Assembly: GCA_025359125.1 (NCBI GenBank)
Contig: JANYHI010000007.1
Coordinates: 124,001-188,000 of the forward strand
Reading direction: 5' to 3'
DNA length: 64,000 nucleotides
Source: Cytophagales bacterium
Lineage (GTDB): Bacteria; Bacteroidota; Bacteroidia; Cytophagales; Cyclobacteriaceae
The translations under genes and the position numbers were made by a program. Position 1 is the stretch's first letter. The number at the start of each line of letters is the position of its first letter. The notes below the pieces were generated by a model that was given only the letters and a program-made list of their open reading frames with translations, did no database searches and was not told where the DNA came from. Of this stretch, positions 55,719 to 62,447 are shown one piece after another.

Positions 55719-56138
55719 ATGAAAAAATTACTCTTCATCGCGGCATTTGCAATGGCTACCAGCCTTACTATAGCGCAAGAAAAAACAACCCTTGGCAAAA
55801 GCGAAGTTAACGTGAACACGGAAGTAGGTGCTTTTAGTTGGGATGCTGCCTCACATGATTTCGGAAAAATTAAACAAGGGGTGCCCGTAACACACGAATT
55901 TAAATTTACTAATACAGGTAAGTCTGCTTTGGTGATTGTAAATGCGCAACCATCTTGCGGATGCACTACACCAGATTGGACAAAGACTCCAGTGCCTCCA
56001 GGGGGTTCAGGTTTTATCAAAGCAACTTTTAACGCTGCTGCAGCAGGACCATTCAATAAAACCATTACGGTTACTGCTAATACACAAGAAGGTGCTACTT
56101 ACTTAACTATTAAAGGCGAAGTATTAGTTACGGAATAA
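55719..56138 (+). CDS. DUF1573 exported protein
   Basis: The 139-residue protein has a signal peptide ending near residue 20 (TSLTIAQ) without a lipobox Cys, followed by one DUF1573 domain (FSWDAASHDFGKIKQGVPVTHEFKFTNTG, then NAQPSCGCTTPDW). It is a close paralogue of the lipoprotein at 25706-26251 in the core domain, but lacks its Pro/Ala linker and lipid anchor. It is divergent from the two-component system and ends at a strong terminator, so it is monocistronic. Confidence 0.9.
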   Translation: MKKLLFIAAFAMATSLTIAQEKTTLGKSEVNVNTEVGAFSWDAASHDFGKIKQGVPVTHEFKFTNTGKSALVIVNAQPSCGCTTPDWTKTPVPPGGSGFIKATFNAAAAGPFNKTITVTANTQEGATYLTIKGEVLVTE

Positions 56139-56164
56139 AGATTACAATTAGTTTTCAGGGTATA

Positions 56165-56194
56165 AAAAAAGTCAGGCGCCAGCCTGACTTTTTT
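56165..56194 (+). terminator. Intrinsic terminator after the second DUF1573 gene
   Basis: A perfect 13-base-pair stem (56165-56177 with 56182-56194) has a GCCA loop, the core GTCAGGC/GCCTGAC and six flanking A/T pairs. Confidence 0.93.
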
Positions 56195-56302
56195 GTTTTT
56201 ATCAATGTCGGTTGGAGGTTGTTGTTTTGATACGCTGAACTAAATTTAGTATCACGTTGAGCTTGCTTAAACGTGGCTTAGAACTTAGTAGAACAATGTT
56301 GC

Positions 56303-57451
56303 TTAAGCAATCACCTCGTCAAAAGCTTTCACGAAATTTTTCATTTCGTCTTGCGTGCCAATGCTTACACGGCACCACTCTTTGCCTTGATAATCCCAGA
56401 TGCGAATTAAAAATCCTTTCTCATCTAATTGAGATAAAATTTTCTTGCCATCCTTAGGCGCAGGAAACAGAACTACGTTAGTCATTGACTTTCCGTAAAA
56501 TATCTTTTTCTGATCGAGATAATCTGTTAACACTTTTCTGGCGATAGCATTTTTATCGCGTGTCAACTTCATAAAGTCTTCATCGCCCATGCTGGCTTTG
56601 GCAGCAGCAATAGCAGTTTGGCTAGGAGAAATAGTATCGCCAAACTGACCGATCTTTTTCAACGTATCGGGGTGGCCAATAACATAGCCGATGCGCAATC
56701 CGGCTAAGCCGTAAATTTTTGAAAAAGTTTTTGACACGATTACGTTGGGGTTATTTTGCACTAAGCCCACCATCGATTGTTGTTGAGCGGGCTCTAAAAA
56801 TTCTAAGTATGCTTCATCGGCATAGACCAACGTTTTTTTAGATGCTTCTTCGCAAAAAGATTTTACAATAGATTCTCTTACTACTGTACCGGTTGGATTA
56901 TTTGGGTTACACGAAAAAACCAAACGCGTATCGCTTTTAATAGCCGAAACTAAAGCTTCGTAGTTGTGTTCGAGTTTATCATTCAAATCTACTTTATCCC
57001 AATTGGCTTTCATCTGCGTGGCATAGTTCATCAACAATGGAAAAGTAGGATAAGCAGAAAGAACGCGACCACCTTCCAGCCCATAAGCAATACCCGTCTG
57101 GCATAATAATTCGCCAGAGCCAGCACCCAATAAAATATAAGAAGCATCAACACCCTCTTTGGCGGCAATCAGTTTTTTTAATTCTTCTAACTCATCAAAC
57201 GCATACCGATTACCTTTTGAGAGCACATCTAATACTGCCTTCTTCGCTTTTTCAGATGGGCCGTATGGATTTTCATTCGAGTTCAACCGTACTTTGTGAT
57301 TGGTGCTTAACCCCATATCAAAGAATGCACGCTCGGCATCACTCATGGGGGCGGCCATCAATTTAGAAGTGAAAGAAGAAGCAAAAGTTGCACCGGCTGT
57401 AATGGCCAGTGTAGATTTAAACCAATCTCTGCGCGATAGTGGTGTTTTCAT
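56303..57451 (-). CDS. Tat-exported PLP-dependent aminotransferase, histidinol-phosphate aminotransferase-like
   Basis: The 382-residue product begins with a twin-arginine signal (SRRDWFK at residues 6-12, hydrophobic stretch to about 33, MAA near the cleavage site). It is a fold-type I aminotransferase: NENPYGPS (59-66), CNPNNPTGT with Asn185, YADEAYLEF (Asp212) and the PLP lysine Lys245 in KTFSKIYGLAGLRIGY. The family includes HisC-like enzymes and cobalamin biosynthesis CobD-like decarboxylases, and it is not necessarily a histidine enzyme. Export of a folded cofactor-bearing protein fits Tat. It is monocistronic. Confidence 0.87.
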   Translation of the reverse strand: MKTPLSRRDWFKSTLAITAGATFASSFTSKLMAAPMSDAERAFFDMGLSTNHKVRLNSNENPYGPSEKAKKAVLDVLSKGNRYAFDELEELKKLIAAKEGVDASYILLGAGSGELLCQTGIAYGLEGGRVLSAYPTFPLLMNYATQMKANWDKVDLNDKLEHNYEALVSAIKSDTRLVFSCNPNNPTGTVVRESIVKSFCEEASKKTLVYADEAYLEFLEPAQQQSMVGLVQNNPNVIVSKTFSKIYGLAGLRIGYVIGHPDTLKKIGQFGDTISPSQTAIAAAKASMGDEDFMKLTRDKNAIARKVLTDYLDQKKIFYGKSMTNVVLFPAPKDGKKILSQLDEKGFLIRIWDYQGKEWCRVSIGTQDEMKNFVKAFDEVIA

Positions 57452-57697
57452 AATTTGGTGAATTTATGAAATCTAAGATAGTAAGATATTTCATTGAAAC
57501 ATGGCCAGATTTTATGAATGGAAAATGTAATGAGTTCGCGGTTGATATGCTTCCCCCACTTATAAATCTGATCGAGGATTGGTAAAACAGAAATAAGGAT
57601 CTCTCTGCAAATTAATTTACCTCACTATTCTGCAACAGAAACACAATTCACATTTTTAATATGTGAATTATGTATGGTTTTTTTAACAATTGCATAA

Positions 57698-57775
57698 CGG
57701 CTTTCCTTCTTAAACGGGTCAATATTGTAATACGATTTTTTAAGATAGCTGGAAGTTAAAAAATACGGAGAGCCG
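57698..57775 (+). other. Nested inverted-repeat structure, possible structured RNA or regulatory element
   Basis: Outer arms CGGCTTTCC (57698-57706) and GGAGAGCCG (57767-57775) pair over nine bases with one wobble. Inner arms ATTTTTTAA (57735-57743) and TTAAAAAAT (57756-57764) pair perfectly around a 12-base loop. There is no following T run, so it does not look like a terminator. Confidence 0.4.
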
Positions 57776-57842
57776 CTAAACGGAAACCTATCGAAAATAC
57801 TGGATTATAGATTCCAAAAGCGCAACTGTAAAAACTTTGGTA

Positions 57843-57850
57843 TATATTTG
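57843..57850 (+). promoter_or_regulatory. Candidate -7 box for the first stand-alone receiver gene
   Basis: TATATTTG matches TAnnTTTG, with a predicted start near 57857 and a leader of about 80 bases. The nearest TTTG (57836-57839) is too close to serve as the upstream box. Confidence 0.3.
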
Positions 57851-57935
57851 ATTGCACGTTCATGACTGCACACCGCGCAAACTTGAATTGACCTTATGTA
57901 TTTACATCTGGTATTAAACCTTTAAATAAAAAAAA

Positions 57936-58361
57936 GTGAATAAGAAAGGAGCCATTATTATTGTTGAGGATGACCCTGACGACCAAGCGATGTTTAGCAT
58001 AGTATTTAAAGAGCTCAATTATAAAAACGAAATTATTTTTTTCAATGACGGGCAAGAAGCTCTTGCGTATTTAACCGCAGAAAGCACAGAACCCTTCATT
58101 GTTTTTTCTGATATTAATATGCCTAAGTTAAATGGCATAGAATTAAGAAAGCAAATTCATGAAAACGAAAACATTCGAATAAAAACCATTCCCTATTTAT
58201 TTTTTACAACAAGTGCAGAGCAAAGTGCCGTTATTGATGCATACTCAAAATCCATTCAAGGATTTTTTATTAAGCCTGTAAGTTTCCAAGATTTAAGAGA
58301 GCTAGTCAAAGTTATAGTTGAGTATTGGCAAAGGTGTGAGTCTCCTAACTATGTTAAGTAA
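57936..58361 (+). CDS. Stand-alone response regulator receiver protein (1 of 5)
   Basis: The 141-residue product is one receiver domain with acidic pocket VEDDPDD (residues 10-16), phospho-acceptor Asp59 in FSDINMPKLNG, the Thr in FFTTSAEQ and Lys113 in FIKPVSF. No output domain is attached, so it must act by protein contact or phosphotransfer, in the manner of Rcp1- or CheY-type proteins. Translation starts with GTG. It is separated from the next receiver gene by 269 bases with two hairpins. Confidence 0.9.
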   Translation: MNKKGAIIIVEDDPDDQAMFSIVFKELNYKNEIIFFNDGQEALAYLTAESTEPFIVFSDINMPKLNGIELRKQIHENENIRIKTIPYLFFTTSAEQSAVIDAYSKSIQGFFIKPVSFQDLRELVKVIVEYWQRCESPNYVK

Positions 58362-58400
58362 TTTGGCTGTTCGATGTTTGTATGTCAACTAGATATGAAG

Positions 58401-58439
58401 AGGATTTTAAATCCTTCTAATCTGACTTTTGGATTAGAA
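58401..58439 (+). other. Two adjacent hairpins between receiver genes
   Basis: AGGATT-TTA-AATCCT (58401-58415) is followed directly by TTCTAATC (58415-58422) pairing with GATTAGAA (58432-58439) around a nine-base loop; the two stems share base 58415. No T run follows. They could be a weak 3' end of the first receiver mRNA. The rest of 58362-58630 shows nothing recognisable. Confidence 0.4.
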
Positions 58440-58630
58440 AATTCGCAAAAGTAAAATTTCAAAACCTGCTCAGCTGTCATCTTACAGGCTAACCCATCAA
58501 AACTGGGAATTGTGTAACTTTTTTACATATAGATGTAAGCAATGTTCTTTTTTATGGAATGATATTCACACGTTTAAGTGGCTGCTCTATTCACGAATGT
58601 GTTTATTGATACTCTGCCAGTTAAATAGCC

Positions 58631-59113
58631 ATGAAAATAGAACAATCAGAAATTCCAATTAAAATTCTATTTGCTGATGATGATGTTGATGACCGCCTCC
58701 TGTTTAAAAATGCAATAAAGGGAATATCTATTTCTACTGAGCTTACAACGGTGAATAATGGAGAGGAGTTAATGAATTATCTTTTTAAGAATTATAAAAA
58801 TTTACCTGATATACTTTTTCTTGATTTAAGCATGCCACGCAAAACAGGTTTTGAATGTTTAACCGAGATGAATGAAGATGAACAACTAAAAAATATTTCG
58901 GTGGTTGTGTTCACAACTTCATTTAGGAGAGATGGAGAGTTTGAGCTGAATTTGGCAAATACACTTATAAATATGGGTGCTAAGAACTATATTCCGAAAC
59001 CATCTGATTTTGTAAAACTTAAAGAAGTTGTACACCAAGAACTTATTTCAGTGTTGCAGAAACCCCGAACAATAAAAGAATCAAAGCTTCACCAAACAGA
59101 CCCAGAGCAATAA
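58631..59113 (+). CDS. Stand-alone response regulator receiver protein (2 of 5)
   Basis: The 160-residue product is one receiver domain: FADDDVDDRLLFKNAI (Asp pocket at residues 16-18), phospho-acceptor Asp65 in LFLDLSMPRKTGFECL, TTS at the switch position and Lys in YIPKPSDF. A polar C-terminal tail of about 20 residues follows. It is clearly related to the next two receivers in the array (shared LFLD, MPxKxGxECL and KPS blocks). It is five bases upstream of the next gene. Confidence 0.92.
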   Translation: MKIEQSEIPIKILFADDDVDDRLLFKNAIKGISISTELTTVNNGEELMNYLFKNYKNLPDILFLDLSMPRKTGFECLTEMNEDEQLKNISVVVFTTSFRRDGEFELNLANTLINMGAKNYIPKPSDFVKLKEVVHQELISVLQKPRTIKESKLHQTDPEQ

Positions 59114-59118
59114 CAACT

Positions 59119-59562
59119 ATGAGCAAAGATAAAATTAATACACTACTGGCAGATGATGATGTGGATGATCGTACTTTTTTTAAAAACGCATTGGAAGCCA
59201 TTCCCCTACAAACGCATCTATCGATAGTTTCTGATGGTTATCAATTAATGGATTTTCTGATGGATAATATTGAACAGCTTCCGCATGTGCTTTTTCTTGA
59301 CATAAATATGCCAGGCAAAAACGGGTACGAATGCTTGGCTGAAATAAAGAAAAATGAAAGGCAGAAAGATATTCCGGTGGTAATGTATTCAACTTCTAAA
59401 GAGCAGGATAAAATAAGTATATTATTTAATACGGGAGCAGAGATTTATATTCATAAGCCCTCTCATTTTTCAGAGCTTATTCAGGTTATCTACTATGCAC
59501 TTCCTATAGCGGCTGAAAATGTATTCTCAAATGGTAAAATAAAATATATTCTTAATGCATGA
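59119..59562 (+). CDS. Stand-alone response regulator receiver protein (3 of 5)
   Basis: The 147-residue receiver has LLADDDVDDRTFFKNAL (pocket at residues 12-14), phospho-acceptor Asp61 in LFLDINMPGKNGYECL, YSTS at the switch position and Lys in IHKPSHF. No output domain. Its stop overlaps the start of receiver 4 by four bases, so both are translated together. Residue spacing up to Asp61 is identical to receiver 4, as expected for a tandem duplication. Confidence 0.92.
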   Translation: MSKDKINTLLADDDVDDRTFFKNALEAIPLQTHLSIVSDGYQLMDFLMDNIEQLPHVLFLDINMPGKNGYECLAEIKKNERQKDIPVVMYSTSKEQDKISILFNTGAEIYIHKPSHFSELIQVIYYALPIAAENVFSNGKIKYILNA

Positions 59563-60014
59563 GTCTAAAGCATTTGAACATACTGCTTGCTGATGACGAT
59601 CCTGATGATTGCCTTTTCTTTAAAGAAGCACTGAATGGCTTGGTGCTTACAACACATCTTGCAATCGTGACTAATGGAGAGCATCTGATGGAGCTACTTA
59701 TGGGTGATATTAGCCCCCGGCCGGATGTACTTTTTCTCGATCTCAATATGCCTCGCAAAAATGGATTCGAGTGTTTGTCGGAAATAAAATTGAGCCCTAT
59801 GCTTCAGTTACTTCCCGTAATCGTGTTTTCAACATCCTTCGAACAAGAAGTTGTGAACTTGCTTTACCAGAATGGAGCAACATATTTTATTCGTAAGCCT
59901 TCAGAATTTCCTCTGTTTAAAAAAATAATTCAACACACGGTAGCCTTTATTGCGAAAAAGGAACAAACAACATCTACCGAAGAGGACTTTGTGATTACTT
60001 CAAAAAGTTTATGA
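59559..60014 (+). CDS. Stand-alone response regulator receiver protein (4 of 5)
   Basis: The 151-residue receiver has LLADDDPDDCLFFKEAL (pocket at residues 12-14), phospho-acceptor Asp61 in LFLDLNMPRKNGFECL, FSTS at the switch position and Lys in IRKPSEF. No output domain. It is followed 60 bases later by the repeat-containing histidine kinase, the likely phosphodonor by position. Confidence 0.92.
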   Translation: MSLKHLNILLADDDPDDCLFFKEALNGLVLTTHLAIVTNGEHLMELLMGDISPRPDVLFLDLNMPRKNGFECLSEIKLSPMLQLLPVIVFSTSFEQEVVNLLYQNGATYFIRKPSEFPLFKKIIQHTVAFIAKKEQTTSTEEDFVITSKSL

Positions 60015-60074
60015 GCCGTTTAAAAAAACCCCAATTAGAAAATAATCACGAAATTATTTTTGTTACTAAAAGTT

Positions 60075-61805
60075 ATGGCTACTAAAAATGATTCAGAGAA
60101 ATTAATTAATGCTATTCAAGAACTCGCTTTTGAAAAAAAAGAGAGAAAAAAATTGGTAGCAGAATTAGTAATTGCTAATAAAGAAATTCTTTTTCACAAA
60201 GAAGAAAAAAGTAAAAGAGCCGAAGAGTTAGTAATTGCTAATAAAGAATTGGCATTTCAAAAAGTAGAGAAAGGAAAGCGTGCAGACGAATTGGGTATTG
60301 CGAATATAGAACTTGCCTACCAAGATGAAGAGAAAGGAAAACGCGCAACTGAGTTGGGCATTGCAAACATAGAACTTGCCTATCAAGATGAAGAGAAGGG
60401 AAAGAGGGCAAAGGAATTGGGTATTGCCAATACTGAAAAGGGAAAAAGGGCAGCAGAGTTAGGTATTGCAAACATAGAACTCGCCTATCAGGATGAAGAG
60501 AAGGGAAAACGGGCAGAAGAGTTAATCATTGCTAACAAAGAACTTATATTTCAAAACAAAGAAAAAGAAAAACGTGCTGCTGAATTGGGTATTGCCAACA
60601 AAGAACTGGCCTTTCAAAACGAATTGAAAGAAAAAAAGGCGGAAGAATTAATAATTGCCAATAAAGAACTGGCCTTTCAAAATGAATTGAAAGAAAAAAG
60701 GGCAGAAGAATTAATAATTGCCAATAAAGAACTGGCATTTCAAAACGAAGAGAAAGAAAAACGAGCAGCGGAGTTAATCATAGCCAACAAAGAATTAGCC
60801 TTTCAAAACGAAGAAAAAGAAAAACGTGCTGCTGAATTGGGTATTGCCAACAAAGAACTGGCCTTTCAAAATGAATTGAAAGAAAAAAAGGCGGAGGAAT
60901 TAATAATTGCCAATAAAGAACTAGCGTTTCAAAACGAAGAGAAGGAGAAACGAGCAGCGGAGTTAATCATTGCTAACAAAGAACTCGCCTTTCAAAACGA
61001 AGAGAAAGGAAAGCGAGCCGCAGAGCTTATTATAGCCAATGAAGAACTGGCCTTTCAAAATGAAGAAAAGGAAAAACGGGCAGAAGAACTAAGTAATGCC
61101 AACAAAGAGTTGCTGGCGTTTACCTATATATCAAGCCATGATTTACAAGAGCCACTGCGCAAGATACAAACCTTTGCTTCTATTATACTTGAAAAAGAAA
61201 AGCTTACTGAAAATGGCAAATACAATTTTGAACGTATGCAATTGTCGGCAAGGAGAATGCAACTGCTTATTGACGATTTACTTGCCTTCTCGCGAATAGC
61301 CACTATCGAACTTAAATTTGAAAAAACAGAACTTAGTAAGATTGTAGATGAAGTAAAAGCCGAATTGAAAGATACTATTTACGAAAAACAAGCAACTATA
61401 GAAGCAACTGAACTTTGTGTTGCCAATATCATCCCTTTCCAATTTCGCCAGCTCATGTACAACCTCATAAGTAACTCGCTCAAGTTTTCTCAACCAGATC
61501 TACCATGTCACATCACTGTGAAGAGTAGAATTCTTAAGGGTAGTAAATTAAACTATGAAAAACTTTCGCCCGAAAAAATCTATTGCCACATCACTGTAAA
61601 AGACAATGGCATCGGCTTTGAACCTCATTTCAGCGAGCGAATTTTTGGTGTGTTTCAAAAACTTCATGGTAAAGAAGTATACGCAGGTACGGGTATAGGT
61701 CTTGCCATTGTAAAAAAAATAGTAGAGAATCATAATGGCTTCATCACTGCTACCAGCGAACTGAAAAAAGGTGCCACGTTTGATATTTATATTCCAGCTA
61801 ATTAG
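60075..61805 (+). CDS. Soluble histidine kinase with long tandem-repeat coiled coil
   Basis: The 576-residue kinase has no signal peptide, membrane helix or recognisable sensor domain. Residues 30-337 are a 21-residue tandem repeat predicted to form one continuous coiled coil. The transmitter follows: H-box LAFTYISSHDLQEPLRKI with His355, N-box LISNSLKFSQ, G1 DNGIGFEP and G2 GTGIGLAIVKK. The ATG at 60075 (MATKND) is preferred to the in-frame TTG at 60060. It follows three receiver genes on the same strand and probably shares their transcript. The coiled coil may set dimer geometry or act as a scaffold; the signal is unknown. Confidence 0.92.
   Translation: MATKNDSEKLINAIQELAFEKKERKKLVAELVIANKEILFHKEEKSKRAEELVIANKELAFQKVEKGKRADELGIANIELAYQDEEKGKRATELGIANIELAYQDEEKGKRAKELGIANTEKGKRAAELGIANIELAYQDEEKGKRAEELIIANKELIFQNKEKEKRAAELGIANKELAFQNELKEKKAEELIIANKELAFQNELKEKRAEELIIANKELAFQNEEKEKRAAELIIANKELAFQNEEKEKRAAELGIANKELAFQNELKEKKAEELIIANKELAFQNEEKEKRAAELIIANKELAFQNEEKGKRAAELIIANEELAFQNEEKEKRAEELSNANKELLAFTYISSHDLQEPLRKIQTFASIILEKEKLTENGKYNFERMQLSARRMQLLIDDLLAFSRIATIELKFEKTELSKIVDEVKAELKDTIYEKQATIEATELCVANIIPFQFRQLMYNLISNSLKFSQPDLPCHITVKSRILKGSKLNYEKLSPEKIYCHITVKDNGIGFEPHFSERIFGVFQKLHGKEVYAGTGIGLAIVKKIVENHNGFITATSELKKGATFDIYIPAN
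60162..61085 (+). repeat. 63-base in-frame tandem repeat array (15 units) in the kinase gene
   Basis: Fifteen units of 63 bases encode 21 residues each (typical unit begins ELIIANKELAF and ends EEKEKRAA); the fifth unit lacks seven residues (ELGIANTEKGKRAA). The units are similar but not identical. Units with GIAN/AYQDEEKGK cluster in the first half and those with IIAN/AFQNEEKEK in the second, suggesting several rounds of local duplication. Length is 14 x 63 + 42 = 924 bases. Confidence 0.95.
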
Positions 61806-62021
61806 ATAACTGGAGTTACGCAGAGCGTATTCAGTAATCCGTGGCTGTTCGTCAGCGTATTCTAACATAGTGTGCGCTGCCTTTTTATTTTACTCCACAC
61901 GCTCCTTAGAAAGTGACGAGGTAATTTGAACGAAAAAATAGAAAACGTAGATAACGATAAAAGCATAGACTATTTTCATTTCCAGCTTTTTAATTTCAGG
62001 CTCTTTCAACTACAGAACAAA

Positions 62022-62432
62022 ATGAATACTAATAAAATTTTAATGATCGTGGAGGATGACGCGGACGACCGACTTTATTTCCGCAATGCCGTTAAGCAAA
62101 TTGATGCATCGTATGAGTGTATTGAATCATGGAACGGTGCACAGGCCATCAAACTATTACACAACCTAAAGCAGCTACCCGATTTTATTTTTATTGACCT
62201 CAACATGCCGCTGATGAATGGGCTGGATTGTTTGGAACAATTAAAAGAGGACGAAAAACTAAAAAACATTCCCGTCATTATTTATTCCACTTCCCAATAC
62301 CAGAAGAATAGTGATTACACTAGCGAACTTGGAGCATCTTATTTTCTCACCAAGCCAACAGATACAAAGCAACTTCCCCAACTACTAATTTCAGCAATAG
62401 AAAAGGTAAGGCAAAATATTCGTCCTCTATAA
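62022..62432 (+). CDS. Stand-alone response regulator receiver protein (5 of 5)
   Basis: The 136-residue receiver has MIVEDDADDRLYFRNAV (pocket at residues 11-13), phospho-acceptor Asp59 in FIDLNMPLMNGLDCL, YSTS at the switch position and Lys in FLTKPTD. No output domain. The ATG at 62022 is chosen; an in-frame TTG at 61926 would add 32 residues not seen in the other receivers. It lies 15 bases before the CheB/CheR gene, and so may be its cognate receiver. Confidence 0.9.
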   Translation: MNTNKILMIVEDDADDRLYFRNAVKQIDASYECIESWNGAQAIKLLHNLKQLPDFIFIDLNMPLMNGLDCLEQLKEDEKLKNIPVIIYSTSQYQKNSDYTSELGASYFLTKPTDTKQLPQLLISAIEKVRQNIRPL

Positions 62433-62447
62433 TTATTTTTTAAATTA

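Larger units (their letters stand above)
57452..57935 (+). other. 484-base intergenic region between divergent genes
   Basis: No gene is supported here. It holds a nested inverted repeat at 57698-57775 and a TATATTTG box at 57843-57850, 86 bases before the receiver gene. The rest is AT-rich and without recognisable sites. Confidence 0.5.

Noticed and set aside
60162-61085. Regular repeats that could suggest a CRISPR array or a non-coding satellite
   Set aside because: Units are contiguous, 63 bases long and encode one uninterrupted in-frame helix; there are no spacers.
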